NCBI GenBank assembly: GCA_963664245.1
Contig: OY760934.1
Span: forward strand, 3,348,001-3,412,000
DNA length: 64,000 nucleotides
Source of the DNA: GCA-2711565 sp963664245
GTDB taxonomy: Bacteria > Bacteroidota > Bacteroidia > Bacteroidales > GCA-2711565
Direction: 5' to 3'
Part shown: positions 33,308-42,807 of the stretch, in pieces
Layout: every line of letters begins with the position of its first letter
Numbering within the stretch: the stretch's first letter is position 1
Position numbers and translations under genes: made by a program
The notes under the pieces: model-generated
What the model saw: the letters and a program-made list of their open reading frames with translations, nothing else
Told to the model about the DNA's origin: nothing
The model's database searches: none

Positions 33308-33958
33308 TTAATCGTCGGCCTTGTTTTCTAAGAGCGGAACAAAGCGAAAAGTTCCGTGGTTTTCACTTTCAATTTCCGTTTCAGAAATTTTGGTGATTTT
33401 TCGCATAACCTGAACGCCACCTTTGCCTTCGGGAATAATCATGATCCCCCCGATTTTAAGTTGTTTGAGCAGGTCTTCCGGAACATGCGGAGCTCCCGCG
33501 GTGATGATGATTTTGTCGAAAGGCTGGTAAGCCGGCAAGCCTTTGTAGCCGTCGCCGTAAAAAACCTTAATGCTACGATAGCCGATTTTCGGTAAAAATT
33601 CCTTGGTTCGTTGGTATAATTTTTTTTGGCGTTCAATGGAAAAAACTTTTGCTCGAAGTTCGGCCAAAACACAGGCCTGGTAACCGGAACCGGTTCCTAC
33701 TTCCAGTACTTTATCGCCTTTTTTTATTTCCATCAACTCTGTTTGAAAAGCTACGGTATAAGGCTGTGAAATGGTTTGCCCGGAACCAATGGGGAAAGGC
33801 TTGTCCTGGTAAGCGAATTCTAGAAAAGAAGAGTCCATAAAAAAATGACGGGGAATTTTTGCAATGGCTTCCAGTATGGCTTCATCTTTTATTCCTTTTT
33901 GACGAACCGTCTCTGCTAATTTCTTTCGTAAGCCTTTGTGCTTGTAATTGTCAATCAT
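33308..33958 (-). CDS. pcm: Protein-L-isoaspartate O-methyltransferase
   Basis: Cytoplasmic repair enzyme that methylates L-isoaspartyl residues in damaged proteins using SAM. It has about 216 residues when started at the ATG at 33958 (MIDNYKHKGLRKKL). The upstream Met at 33979 is less likely. Family features are PRHFFMD, PIGSGQTISQPYTVAFQTEL, the SAM motif VLEVGTGSGYQACVLAEL and IIITAGAPHVPEDLL. It is divergent from the oxidoreductase gene that follows to the right. Confidence 0.95.
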   Translation of the reverse strand: MIDNYKHKGLRKKLAETVRQKGIKDEAILEAIAKIPRHFFMDSSFLEFAYQDKPFPIGSGQTISQPYTVAFQTELMEIKKGDKVLEVGTGSGYQACVLAELRAKVFSIERQKKLYQRTKEFLPKIGYRSIKVFYGDGYKGLPAYQPFDKIIITAGAPHVPEDLLKQLKIGGIMIIPEGKGGVQVMRKITKISETEIESENHGTFRFVPLLENKADD

Positions 33959-34068
33959 TCCGGGAAAATTTATCCTCAATTTTTTTTTAATAAATAATGT
34001 AGAAAATATGCGAATTTAGCAATTCGTTGAGTACAAAAAAAATTACATTTGCAAAAAAAGATAGTCCT

Positions 34069-35055
34069 ATGTTAAAAATCGGAGTTTTAGGCGTTGGCCA
34101 TTTAGGAAGAATACATGTGAAATGTATTGAAATGATTGAGGAGTATGATTTGGTTGGATTTTATGACCCGAGCGATGAAAATGCAGAGATCGCAATCAAT
34201 GAGTACGGAATTAAACGTTTTGAAGATGTTTATGAGCTGATTGACCAGGTGGATGTGGTAGATATAGTTACTCCTACCATTTCTCATTTTGATTCGGCAG
34301 CAAAAGCCTTGAAAAAGTTCAAACATGTATTTATTGAAAAACCCATTGTTACCACTCCCGACGAAGCCCGTGAGTTGATCGATTTGGCTTCGGAAGCAAA
34401 TGTAAAAGTTCAGGTGGGGCATGTTGAGCGTTTTAACCCAGCTTATTTAACAGCTAGTGAGTTTATTAAAAAACCGATGTTTGTAGAGTCTCACCGTTTG
34501 GCATTGTTTAACCCTCGTGGTACAGATGTTCCGGTGGTATTGGATTTAATGATCCACGATATTGATATTGTTTTAAGTGCGGTTAAATCGCCCATCAAAA
34601 AAGTAAGTGCAAGTGGGGTTAAGATAGTGAGTGATACGCCTGATATTGCCAATGCTCGTATTGAATTTGACAATGGATGTGTGGCCAATTTAACGGCCAG
34701 CCGCATTTCTCTGAAAAATATGCGCAAGACACGTTTCTTCCAGAAAGATGCCTATATCTCGGTAGATTTCTTTAAAAAAGAAACTGAAATTGTACGTATG
34801 AAAGATGCCGATCCGGATACGGCCGGACCATTGGATATGATTATTGATTTAGGCAACGGAAAAGGTTCAAAACAAATTTTGATTGATAAACCGGAGGTTC
34901 CTGAAATCAATGCTATTAAAACCGAGCTGGAAAGTTTCTATTATTCAATTATTGACGATACCACTCCACACGTTACCATTAATGATGGTTACCAGGCTTT
35001 GGATGTTGCCTATAAAATAATGGATAAAATTAATCAGGGAGCTGGTAATTTGTAA
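34069..35055 (+). CDS. Gfo/Idh/MocA-family oxidoreductase
   Basis: NAD(P)-dependent oxidoreductase of 328 residues. The Rossmann nucleotide-binding motif is GVLGVGHLGRIH at the N-terminus, followed by VDVVDIVTPTISHF and the family's EKP motif in FIEKPIVTTPDEA. The C-terminal domain has HVERFNPAYL and DLMIHDIDIVLS, with the catalytic-type histidine. Substrate is unknown, though proteins of this kind often act on sugar nucleotides. The ATG at 34069 is preferred. A TTG at 34027 would add 14 residues ahead of the Rossmann strand. Confidence 0.9.
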   Translation: MLKIGVLGVGHLGRIHVKCIEMIEEYDLVGFYDPSDENAEIAINEYGIKRFEDVYELIDQVDVVDIVTPTISHFDSAAKALKKFKHVFIEKPIVTTPDEARELIDLASEANVKVQVGHVERFNPAYLTASEFIKKPMFVESHRLALFNPRGTDVPVVLDLMIHDIDIVLSAVKSPIKKVSASGVKIVSDTPDIANARIEFDNGCVANLTASRISLKNMRKTRFFQKDAYISVDFFKKETEIVRMKDADPDTAGPLDMIIDLGNGKGSKQILIDKPEVPEINAIKTELESFYYSIIDDTTPHVTINDGYQALDVAYKIMDKINQGAGNL

Positions 35056-35059
35056 ACAA

Positions 35060-35638
35060 TTATAGTTCGCCTTTTTCGATAAGGCGGACAATTTCTTCAA
35101 TCATTCGGTGTTTGCCGTTTGGGTCGTATTGTATTTTTAGGTTGAACCCAAATATGCGGGCAAATGTTTGGTAAAAGAAGGCGGAAAAGCTGCCACGTAG
35201 GTCTTTTACCAGTTCATAAGAGGTATCCCCGGTTTCGCGGTCAATTAATAAGAGCAGGATTTTCCCCTGACTAAAGGTTAGTTTTTTTAGTTCATCACCA
35301 TATTCTTCTTTGATCTCGTCTTCTGCCTGGCGCATAAGTTTGCGGCGTTGGCTGTTTGTTTCCGCATTTTTTAACAGAGAATCGTATTCGATTAATTTTT
35401 GTCCGGCTAGTTTGGCGTAAGGATAAACTTTTTTTACGTAACGGATCAAACGGTTGGTTCGCCGTAAATGACGTTTTTTACGGATATATTTCGATTTTAC
35501 TTCTATTTCATCCAGGGGGAGTACGTACAAAGTATCCCCGTCAACAATTTTTTGATAAACTACACGGCTTTTGTTTTCCTGCGAATAAACCGTGTTGCAG
35601 CAAATAATTAAAATAAGTATGAAAAGAATTTTTTTCAT
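35060..35638 (-). CDS. DUF4294-type periplasmic protein
   Basis: A 192-residue exported protein. The signal peptide runs to about residue 19 (LILIICCNTVYSQ). The mature part is very basic at first (KSKYIRKKRHLRRTNRLIRY), then has VYPYAKLAGQKL, EYGDELKKLTFSQGKILLLL and ETGDTSYELVKDLRGSFSAF (quoted segments). These match my memory of the Bacteroidota-specific DUF4294 family, whose function is unknown. It is convergent with the oxidoreductase gene, 4 bases from its stop. Confidence 0.78.
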   Translation of the reverse strand: MKKILFILILIICCNTVYSQENKSRVVYQKIVDGDTLYVLPLDEIEVKSKYIRKKRHLRRTNRLIRYVKKVYPYAKLAGQKLIEYDSLLKNAETNSQRRKLMRQAEDEIKEEYGDELKKLTFSQGKILLLLIDRETGDTSYELVKDLRGSFSAFFYQTFARIFGFNLKIQYDPNGKHRMIEEIVRLIEKGEL

Positions 35639-35691
35639 ACCTCGAAATTACAAAATCTATAAAATCCGGGAATACAAAAAGATGTTAAAAA

Positions 35692-36921
35692 CTAAGCTAC
35701 TCTTAATTTAGAGAGATTTGCCTTGTTGAATTTATTTTGCGCGTACGGTAACGTTAAGTGCAATGTTTTGGTGTCTTCATCCGAAGGTAACTCAAACATG
35801 GCATCTGTTAAAATAGCTTCTATGATTGAACGCAAGCCACGGGCTCCAAGTTTAAATTCAACAGATTTCTCAACAATAAATTCCAGAGCATCGTTATCAA
35901 TGCTGAGCTCAATGTCATCCATCTCAAATAGCTTGGTAAATTGTTTTACAAGCGAATTTTTTGGTTCAACAAGGATACGTTTTAAGGCGTCTTTTTCGAG
36001 TGGATTTAAAAACGAAAGAACCGGCAACCGACCTACAATTTCGGGGATGAGCCCGTATTGTTTTAAATCGGACGGGGTAATGTATTGCAGAAGGTTTTCG
36101 CGGTCGATTTGATCTTTTTCTTTGTCTTTGCTGTAACCAATCATGTTTGTTTTCATCCTCGATCCAATAATTTTGTCGATGCCTTGGAATGCTCCCCCGG
36201 CGATAAACAAGATGTTTTTGGTGTCGATGGTGATGAGTTTTTGTTCCGGGTGTTTTCTGCCTCCCTGTGGCGGAACATTTACCAGCGAACCTTCCAATAA
36301 TTTCAACAAAGCTTGTTGAACGCCTTCCCCGGATACATCACGGGTGATGCTCGGGTTGTCGCTTTTGCGGGCAATTTTATCAACCTCGTCGATAAAGATA
36401 ATTCCGCGTTCGGCTGAGGCAACATTGTAGTCGGCAACCTGGAGCAGGCGGGTTAAAATGGTTTCAACATCTTCGCCTACATAACCGGCTTCGGTTAAAA
36501 CGGTTGCATCAGCAATGCAAAACGGAACATCCAAAAACTTGGCAATGGTACGGGCCATCAGGGTTTTTCCTGTTCCGGTTTCGCCAACAATGATGATGTT
36601 GGATTTTTCAATCTCAACATCATCGTTGCTGATAGGTTGGGTAATTCGTTTATAGTGATTGTAAACAGCTACTGATAAAACGCGTTTGGCTTCATCCTGG
36701 CCGATAACATACTGGTCTAAATATTCTTTGATTTCCTGTGGCTTACGGAGATCAATCTGGTCAAATTCTTTTTTGTTCTTTGTATTGATTTCTTCATCTA
36801 CAATCATTTGTGCCTGTTCAACACAATAGTTGCAAATGTGGGCATCTATTCCGGCAATTAATACGGTGGTCTCAGCTTTTTCTCTCCCACAAAACGAACA
36901 ACGGTCATCTCCTTTTGCCAT
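35692..36921 (-). CDS. clpX: ATP-dependent Clp protease ATPase subunit ClpX
   Basis: AAA+ unfoldase that feeds substrates to ClpP. The 409 residues begin with the zinc-binding domain (CSFCGREKAE and CNYC). Walker A is IIVGETGTGKTLMA, Walker B is GIIFIDEVDKIA, and the pore and sensor regions (GYVGEDVETILTRLL, GARGLRSIIEAIL) are intact. It follows clpP by 5 bases in the operon tig-clpP-clpX, the standard order. Confidence 0.98.
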   Translation of the reverse strand: MAKGDDRCSFCGREKAETTVLIAGIDAHICNYCVEQAQMIVDEEINTKNKKEFDQIDLRKPQEIKEYLDQYVIGQDEAKRVLSVAVYNHYKRITQPISNDDVEIEKSNIIIVGETGTGKTLMARTIAKFLDVPFCIADATVLTEAGYVGEDVETILTRLLQVADYNVASAERGIIFIDEVDKIARKSDNPSITRDVSGEGVQQALLKLLEGSLVNVPPQGGRKHPEQKLITIDTKNILFIAGGAFQGIDKIIGSRMKTNMIGYSKDKEKDQIDRENLLQYITPSDLKQYGLIPEIVGRLPVLSFLNPLEKDALKRILVEPKNSLVKQFTKLFEMDDIELSIDNDALEFIVEKSVEFKLGARGLRSIIEAILTDAMFELPSDEDTKTLHLTLPYAQNKFNKANLSKLRVA

Positions 36922-36926
36922 AAAAT

Positions 36927-37601
36927 CTATTTTTTAGTATTTACTAAAACTTCATCAATCATGCCGTATCCTTTGGCTTCTTCCGAGGTCATCCAGTAAT
37001 CACGGTCGGCATCTTCCCAAATTTTGTCATAGGTTTGTCCGCTGTGATTGGCAATGATTTCGTAGAGTTCCTTTTTTAATTTTTGAATCTCACGGGCTGT
37101 AATTTCAATGTCGGAAGCTTGTCCTTGAGCGCCACCCATGGGTTGGTGAATCAAAATGCGTGAGTGTTTCAAGGCGGTACGTTTGCCTTTTTCGCCGGCG
37201 CATAAAAGAACAGCACCCATTGAAGCAGCCATTCCGGTACAAATGGTAGCAACATCCGAAGATATGTATTGCATGGTGTCGTAGATACCTAAACCGGCAT
37301 AAACCGAACCACCCGGGGTGTTCAAATATATTTGAATATCTTTTTTAGCATCAACTGATTCTAAAAACAGTAACTGAGCCTGAATAATATTGGCTACGTA
37401 ATCATTGATAGGAACACCCAAAAAGATGATACGGTCCATCATTAAACGGGAGAATACGTCCATGGTGGCAATATTCATTTGGCGTTCTTCAATAATCGTA
37501 GGCGAAATATAGTTGTTGTGAACCGATGTATATTGATCGAGGGTCAGGCTACTGATCCCTCTTTCTTTCATTGCAAATTTTCTAAATTCGTTGTTGTTCA
37601 T
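36927..37601 (-). CDS. clpP: ATP-dependent Clp protease proteolytic subunit
   Basis: Serine protease subunit of the ClpXP complex, 224 residues. The catalytic Ser is in GMAASMGAVLL and the His in LIHQPMGGAQG. The helix EIQKLKKELYEIIANHSGQ and DRDYWMTSEEAKGYGMID, containing the catalytic Asp, complete the family pattern. The N-terminus is about 25 residues longer than in E. coli. It lies between tig and clpX with gaps of 8 and 5 bases. Confidence 0.98.
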   Translation of the reverse strand: MNNNEFRKFAMKERGISSLTLDQYTSVHNNYISPTIIEERQMNIATMDVFSRLMMDRIIFLGVPINDYVANIIQAQLLFLESVDAKKDIQIYLNTPGGSVYAGLGIYDTMQYISSDVATICTGMAASMGAVLLCAGEKGKRTALKHSRILIHQPMGGAQGQASDIEITAREIQKLKKELYEIIANHSGQTYDKIWEDADRDYWMTSEEAKGYGMIDEVLVNTKK

Positions 37602-37609
37602 GAATAGCG

Positions 37610-38962
37610 TTATTTAGTTTGTGTAGCTAATTTAACAAATTCGTCGTATGTGACCGATTTTTTTACTTGTTTAATATTTTCTTTGAACAAATCTAAAAGT
37701 TTTTTATCATATAATTGGTCGTAAATTCTTTTTGTTTCTTCTCTGTTTTGCATGATCGAATTTACGATTTCATCCATTCTTTTCTCCGTTTCTTCGTCCT
37801 GTTTTTCCTGCATGCTGGAGAAATAGCTTTTGATTTGATTCCTAACATCTTCTTCGCTTACTTTTATGTCGTGCTCTTTTACGAGCTTAGCTTCAATAAG
37901 TTGCCATTTTAATGAGTTTGAATAGCTGTCGTATTGAGATTCAATTTGTTCTTCGGTCATTTTGCCTTGGCCGTTTTCTAAAATCCAGCGTTTCATGAAT
38001 TCATCAGGAAGGTCGATTTTTGCCATTTCAACCAGTTTTTCTACGGCATTGTTCATGAATTGGCGGTCGCTTTCGGCAACAAAAGATATTTCTGCATCTT
38101 TTTTAATGCGTTCTTTTAGTTGTTCTTCGTTTTCAATTTTATCCTGTGGATAAATTATTTTGAAGAACTCAGGGGTTAATTCGGCTGGTTTGCGACGGGT
38201 AATCTCGGTAATTGTATAGCTAAAATTGCTGTCAATTTTTTCAGCTTCTTCCGTTGAAATGCCAAGCATGGTTGCAGAGTCAATCGCACTTTTGGTAGCT
38301 TTCATCGGGTTGAAGGTAAGTTCTCCACCTACTTTTTTGCCCACAAATTTTTTCAATTCTGTTTTTAATTTGATGGTACTTAATGCAAATGCAGAGGTGC
38401 GGTTAAAGCCGTTTTCTTTCGGATTTTTTTCTTCATCCAATTCAACCAATTCACCTTTAACGGTGTCGCCTTCTTCAACTACTTCAGGATTGCTTATTTC
38501 TCCGTGGCGCGAACGCAAATCGTCTAAATATTTGTTTACGATTTCTTCGTCGGCTTTAATTTCGTAGTAGTTTGCTTTTACTTTATCGTTTAATGCAATT
38601 TCAAATTCAGGGCTTAATCCAATGTCAAAAAAGAATTCGAATTCTTTTTGATTATCAAAATCAATGGTTTCTGATTTTTCGGTATTTGGAAGGGGATAGC
38701 CTAAAATGTCCAATTTTTCGTCAACAATAAATTGGTTCAATGAGTCGGAAACAACTTTGTTGATTTCTTCGGCCATAACCGCTTTACCGTACATTTTGTT
38801 AATCATCCCGAAAGGAACTTTACCGGCACGGAACCCGGGAATGTTTGCTTTACGTTGATAATCTTTCAAAACCTTTTTTACCTGTTCTTGATAATCGTCT
38901 TCTTTCAGTTCAATTTTTATTGTGGCTGTTAAATCGCCAGTGCTTTCTTTTGTAATGTTCAT
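37610..38962 (-). CDS. tig: Trigger factor
   Basis: Ribosome-associated chaperone with prolyl isomerase activity, 450 residues. The N-terminal ribosome-binding loop GFRAGKVPFGMI lies near residues 43-54. A FKBP-like middle domain (about 150-240) is weakly conserved here, and the long C-terminal helical arm carries the charged runs typical of the family. It is the first gene of the tig-clpP-clpX operon. A TATCTTTG promoter element lies upstream on the minus strand near 38995. Confidence 0.95.
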   Translation of the reverse strand: MNITKESTGDLTATIKIELKEDDYQEQVKKVLKDYQRKANIPGFRAGKVPFGMINKMYGKAVMAEEINKVVSDSLNQFIVDEKLDILGYPLPNTEKSETIDFDNQKEFEFFFDIGLSPEFEIALNDKVKANYYEIKADEEIVNKYLDDLRSRHGEISNPEVVEEGDTVKGELVELDEEKNPKENGFNRTSAFALSTIKLKTELKKFVGKKVGGELTFNPMKATKSAIDSATMLGISTEEAEKIDSNFSYTITEITRRKPAELTPEFFKIIYPQDKIENEEQLKERIKKDAEISFVAESDRQFMNNAVEKLVEMAKIDLPDEFMKRWILENGQGKMTEEQIESQYDSYSNSLKWQLIEAKLVKEHDIKVSEEDVRNQIKSYFSSMQEKQDEETEKRMDEIVNSIMQNREETKRIYDQLYDKKLLDLFKENIKQVKKSVTYDEFVKLATQTK

Positions 38963-39037
38963 CGAAATTCTATTTTTTTAATGGAGGTGCAAAGATAATA
39001 TTAAATTATAAAATAAATGGGTTTCAGTAATTTAAAA

Positions 39038-39066
39038 AACCTTAGTGCCAGTTGGGACTAAGGTTT
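39038..39066 (-). terminator. Terminator after tRNA-Leu
   Basis: AACCTTAGT (39038-39046) pairs with ACTAAGGTT (39057-39065). On the minus strand the stem is followed by a run of T, just downstream of the tRNA. Confidence 0.65.
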
Positions 39067-39074
39067 AAATTTGT

Positions 39075-39159
39075 TGGTGCGGATGAAGGGACTCGAACCC
39101 CCACGCCTTTCGGCACTAGATCCTAAGTCTAGCGCGGCTACCAATTACGCCACATCCGC
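39075..39159 (-). tRNA. tRNA-Leu (TAG)
   Basis: On the minus strand the acceptor arms GCGGATG and CATCCGC pair, the discriminator is A and CCA is encoded. The anticodon arm CTAGA-CTTAGGA-TCTAG gives anticodon TAG. A long variable arm (TGCCGAAAGGCGT) marks a class II tRNA. A TACTTTTG element lies upstream on the minus strand near 39185. Confidence 0.96.
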
Positions 39160-39311
39160 AGCAAATTGTTTTTGGGATTGCAAAAGTAATAAAATATTTT
39201 TCAGAAACTTGTTTTTTTAATAAAAAAATATCGGGTATAATTTCTTAATCTTTACAATTTATGTTAAAGTATTTGGTTTTATATTTACGATCAATAAATT
39301 TTGAACGCTTT

Positions 39312-40769
39312 ATGGGAAGGATGACCTTAAAAACGTTGTTGTTTGTATGTGTTTTTGCGAACGTGTTTCCATTGTACTCTCAGGATCGTTTGGGCATTAT
39401 TAACAGTAATTATGCCGGTTCGCAATCGGTGATGGTTAATCCTTCAAATATTGTTAATTCCAGGCTTTATTTGGATGTAAATATTTGTGTTGCTAACCTT
39501 AATTTCCAGAATAATTATCTCGCTATTCCTGCTAAGGATTATAGTTTTGGGAGCATGATAAGAACCATAGGTGATAATGTTGAATATTCTAAAAATAATA
39601 AATGGCCCGGTTTAAAAGATGCCGGATTTGGATTTGGTTTTTATGACGGGGATAACGATGTGTGGGCAAATTTCAATGTTGCGGTTAACGGGCCTTCTGC
39701 AATGTACTCCATCAACGATCAGGCTTTTGGGTTTTATTCGAGTTCACGGAATTATTTAACAGCCAATCATTTCCCACGTGAACTGGCAACTTTTGCCTAC
39801 CAGGGATTTAATTATGAACCTCAACTAGGTGTCGATTATAATTTTTCAGATTTTTCTGTTACTGCTGCAAGCTGGATTGAACTGGGTTTTACTTATGCCC
39901 GGGTGATTCACAAAGCATATAACCGTCATTTTTCAGCGGGGGTTACTATTAAACGCTTGCTTTCTTTTGGGGCTGCCTATGGCGATTTTAAAAATGTGGA
40001 TTTTCAGGTTGATCCCGATCTCGATGCGGTTGTAAATGAATCTGAGTTTAATATCGGTTTTGCCTATCCTGTGAGTAGTTCTTCCGAAGAAAATATTTAT
40101 GGAAGAGGATGGGGGGTCGACATTGGATTTACTTTTCAGCTTAAAGCAAGGGGCTACGAGATCAATAAATATAAAAAAGCCTGCGAGCAGGAGTATGAAC
40201 CCTATATCTGGAAAATTGGAATCTCAGTTTTAGATATTGGAACCATGAAATTTGAAAATGGGGAAGTGCATGAATTTATCGGTTCTATGGAATGGGAAAA
40301 TATTAACGAATTAAAATTTAAATCACCTGCCCATATTTCGCGCGAGTTAAGTTTGCGTTATTATGGCGATGCTTATGCTTCTGTTGTTGATGATTCGTTT
40401 GTTATTGGCTTGCCTACCAGTGTGAGTGTTCAGGCCGATTATCATTATGATAGGAATTACTACATCGGCGGTTTTTTGATTTTTCCAATAAAAATATCCG
40501 AATACCAAATCAGGCGGCCGGCAAACCTTGCAATAATTCCAAGGTATGAAAGCAAAAAACTTGAATTTAGTTTGCCACTTTCTTTTTATGATTTTTATGA
40601 ACTCCGGTTAGGTGCAGCAGTCCGTTATGGTATATTTACCATGGGAACCGACAAAGTGGGAGCCTTCCTCGGTTTGGCTAATTTCGATGGTTTTGATTTT
40701 TATTTTGGGATCAAACTTAATTTCTTAAAAGGAAGATGTGCCAATAAATTTTTGAATGTGTGTCATTAA
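39312..40769 (+). CDS. Outer-membrane-type protein (DUF5723-like)
   Basis: A 485-residue exported protein of a Bacteroidota-specific kind. The ATG at 39312 gives a clean signal peptide (LKTLLFVCVFANVFPLYSQ). A frame beginning at 39261 would add 17 residues with no signal character. The mature part opens with GIINSNYAGSQSVMVNPSN, typical of PorV-like or DUF5723 barrels, where the protein starts with a helper sequence on a list of 'model' positions. Alternating beta-strands follow to the end. Function unknown; an outer-membrane barrel is inferred. Confidence 0.72.
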   Translation: MGRMTLKTLLFVCVFANVFPLYSQDRLGIINSNYAGSQSVMVNPSNIVNSRLYLDVNICVANLNFQNNYLAIPAKDYSFGSMIRTIGDNVEYSKNNKWPGLKDAGFGFGFYDGDNDVWANFNVAVNGPSAMYSINDQAFGFYSSSRNYLTANHFPRELATFAYQGFNYEPQLGVDYNFSDFSVTAASWIELGFTYARVIHKAYNRHFSAGVTIKRLLSFGAAYGDFKNVDFQVDPDLDAVVNESEFNIGFAYPVSSSSEENIYGRGWGVDIGFTFQLKARGYEINKYKKACEQEYEPYIWKIGISVLDIGTMKFENGEVHEFIGSMEWENINELKFKSPAHISRELSLRYYGDAYASVVDDSFVIGLPTSVSVQADYHYDRNYYIGGFLIFPIKISEYQIRRPANLAIIPRYESKKLEFSLPLSFYDFYELRLGAAVRYGIFTMGTDKVGAFLGLANFDGFDFYFGIKLNFLKGRCANKFLNVCH

Positions 40770-40789
40770 TTCGCCAGCAGGCAGACCGT

Positions 40790-41980
40790 TTATTCTTTCA
40801 CCGTCACGGTTTTTACGTCCAGTGCTTCGCGCAGCCCGTTTCCTACAACCATAAACGACAATACCATCAGCATGATTGCAATCCCCGGTAATATGGCCAG
40901 ATATGCCGAATCGAGGATAATGTAAGCATAATTTTCTTTAATCATTCCGCCCCACGATGGCATGGGGGGTTGAACCCCGATTCCCAGAAAGCTTAACCCG
41001 GCTTCAATTAAAATGGCCGAGGCAAAATTAGCTGCCGAAATCACAATTACGGGGCTCATAATGTTAGGCAATATGTGATGAAAAATTATCCTGAAATTGC
41101 TAAATCCAAGGGCTCTCCCGGCTTCTACAAATTCTTTTTCGCGTATGCTTAAAATCTGTCCGCGGACAATACGGGCGACTTCAACCCACATGGTTAAACC
41201 AACGGCAATAAATACCTGCCAAAATCCTTTTCCGAGCGCAAATGTAATGGCAATAACCAGGAGTAATGTGGGGATGGACCAAACCACGTTGATTAGCCAA
41301 ATAATAAATTGGTCGATGCGCCCCCGGAAGAAACCTGCCAAAGCACCCAGCAAGATTCCGATGACTAGCGAAATAATCACCGCAATAAATCCTACCGACA
41401 AACTTACCCTTGCCCCAATAATTAACTGGCTAAGGTAATCCCGCCCGTAGCTGTCGGTTCCGAGTAGGTATCTTTGCTGCACGATGTGTTCTTCGGTTGT
41501 AATATCTCTTAATTCATTAATCTTGTGTGAACCTGAATTTGTATCGTGTTCCGAATTAAAGCAAACATCCGTTAATGTAAATTCTTTTTCCCGACGGTTT
41601 TCCGGATCAACTTCCGGGGCATATTCTTTGACGATGATTTTATCTTCATCGAACCGGTATGAGCTAAAAGGAATTTTTGTGTAGTCACTTTTTTGACCAA
41701 ACATCATTTTGCTGAAAAACGGAGACTTTTGTTTTTCCTGGTTTTTCCGAACCAGTAAAAATGAAACTTTTGTTCCGGGTTTTTGCGTGGCAATTTCCAA
41801 TATTTGGTTGTTTGCAAAAGGAGTGGAGTCGGGAGTAATTAAATAGCCCAGAATCGCAATAAGCGAAATAAGCCCAATATAAACCAAAGCAAATAATGCC
41901 AGTTTGTTCTTTAAAAAACGTTGCCAGGCAATTTTTGAAAGGGAAGTCCCGCTTGTATATGTTTTTCGTTTATAAAACAT
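40790..41980 (-). CDS. Oligopeptide/dipeptide ABC transporter permease (OppC/DppC type)
   Basis: A 396-residue inner-membrane permease. It has the OppC_N region with the first helix (about 27-50), a long extracytoplasmic stretch (about 52-180) that is larger than in E. coli OppC, and five further helices in the BPD_transp_1 domain. The EAA loop is EAGRALGFSNFRIIFHHILP, which contacts the ATPase. LLGTDSYGRDYLSQLIIGAR is a family signature. The partner permease, ATPases and binding protein are not in this window, so it is an orphan here. Confidence 0.9.
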   Translation of the reverse strand: MFYKRKTYTSGTSLSKIAWQRFLKNKLALFALVYIGLISLIAILGYLITPDSTPFANNQILEIATQKPGTKVSFLLVRKNQEKQKSPFFSKMMFGQKSDYTKIPFSSYRFDEDKIIVKEYAPEVDPENRREKEFTLTDVCFNSEHDTNSGSHKINELRDITTEEHIVQQRYLLGTDSYGRDYLSQLIIGARVSLSVGFIAVIISLVIGILLGALAGFFRGRIDQFIIWLINVVWSIPTLLLVIAITFALGKGFWQVFIAVGLTMWVEVARIVRGQILSIREKEFVEAGRALGFSNFRIIFHHILPNIMSPVIVISAANFASAILIEAGLSFLGIGVQPPMPSWGGMIKENYAYIILDSAYLAILPGIAIMLMVLSFMVVGNGLREALDVKTVTVKE

Positions 41981-42056
41981 TTTTTATTGTAGAACACAAA
42001 TTTATTAAAAATAGAAGGGATGCTCTCTGTGGGGGCAACTTTTTTGTAAAAAAATA

Positions 42057-42089
42057 TTTGATAAATTTAAAAGTAAAATTGTATCTTTG
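42057..42089 (+). promoter_or_regulatory. Promoter of tRNA-His
   Basis: TTTG (42057-42060) and TATCTTTG (42082-42089), 21 bases apart, match the Bacteroidota promoter pattern and lie 14 bases before the tRNA. Confidence 0.75.
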
Positions 42090-42103
42090 CACCTCTTAAA
42101 AAT

Positions 42104-42178
42104 GGTGCTTGTAGCTCAGTTGGTTAGAGCATCGGATTGTGGTTCCGAGGGTCGTGGGTTCGAATCCCATCATGCACC
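42104..42178 (+). tRNA. tRNA-His (GTG)
   Basis: The anticodon arm CGGAT-TGTGGTT-CCG gives GTG. The extra 5' G (42104) opposite discriminator C (42178) is the histidine identity pair. The T arm is GTGGGTTCGAATCCCAT. The acceptor stem has one T-T mismatch. CCA is not fully encoded. Confidence 0.95.
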
Positions 42179-42189
42179 CATTAATTTTT

Positions 42190-42223
42190 CTCCCCATTTT
42201 GTTTAAAGGTGGGGAGTTTTTTT
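42190..42223 (+). terminator. Terminator after tRNA-His
   Basis: CTCCCCA (42190-42196) pairs with TGGGGAG (42210-42216), followed by seven T. Confidence 0.85.
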
Positions 42224-42243
42224 ATGTGGAATTTAAAGTGTTT

Positions 42244-42693
42244 TTAGTAAGTCTGCGAACGATCAATCTCGCGTTTGGCATCTTTTTGTTTTAGGGTCTC
42301 GCGCTTGTCGTAATTGTGTTTTCCTTTAGCCAGGGCTATTTCCAGTTTTGCCAGTCCACGTTCATTAATAAATAAGGAGACCGGGATAATGGTAAAACCT
42401 TTCTCCTTGACTTTTGTGTCCAGTTTTTTTAGTTCGCGTTTGGTCAATAAAAGTTTCCGGACCCTTTTGGGCATGTGGTTGTTGTAGGTTCCGTAAGAAT
42501 ACTCGGTAATGTGCAGGTTTTTAACGTACAATTCTCCGTCTTCAAATACACAATAAGAATCGGAGAGGTTTGCCTTTCCTTCGCGGATAGACTTGATTTC
42601 GGTTCCCTGCAACTGAATTCCGGCCACCAGGCGTTCTACTAAAAAATATTCGAACGAAGCCTTACGGTTTTTTATTTTAATCGTGTTGTTCAT
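42244..42693 (-). CDS. smpB: SsrA-binding protein
   Basis: RNA-binding protein that escorts tmRNA to stalled ribosomes for trans-translation, 149 residues. Family features are NRKASFEYFLVERLVAGIQL near the start, GTEIKSIREGKANLSDSYC, and the C-terminal GKHNYDKRETLKQKDAKREI tail that mimics the tRNA anticodon stem. A TATCTTTG element upstream on the minus strand (near 42710) is its likely promoter. The tmRNA gene is not in this window. Confidence 0.97.
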   Translation of the reverse strand: MNNTIKIKNRKASFEYFLVERLVAGIQLQGTEIKSIREGKANLSDSYCVFEDGELYVKNLHITEYSYGTYNNHMPKRVRKLLLTKRELKKLDTKVKEKGFTIIPVSLFINERGLAKLEIALAKGKHNYDKRETLKQKDAKREIDRSQTY

Positions 42694-42760
42694 GATCTTG
42701 CCTGCAAAGATATAGAAATCTGTTCGAGGAGCTTTGTTAAAAATTTCTTAAAACAAAAAA

Positions 42761-42792
42761 AACTCTCTTTCTAACCAAGAAAGAGAGTTTCT
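42761..42792 (-). terminator. Strong terminator after the prohibitin-like gene
   Basis: AACTCTCTTTCT (42761-42772) and AGAAAGAGAGTT (42778-42789) pair perfectly over 12 bases with a 5-base loop. On the minus strand the stem is followed by eight T. Confidence 0.88.
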
Positions 42793-42807
42793 AGATGTAT
42801 GTTTAAA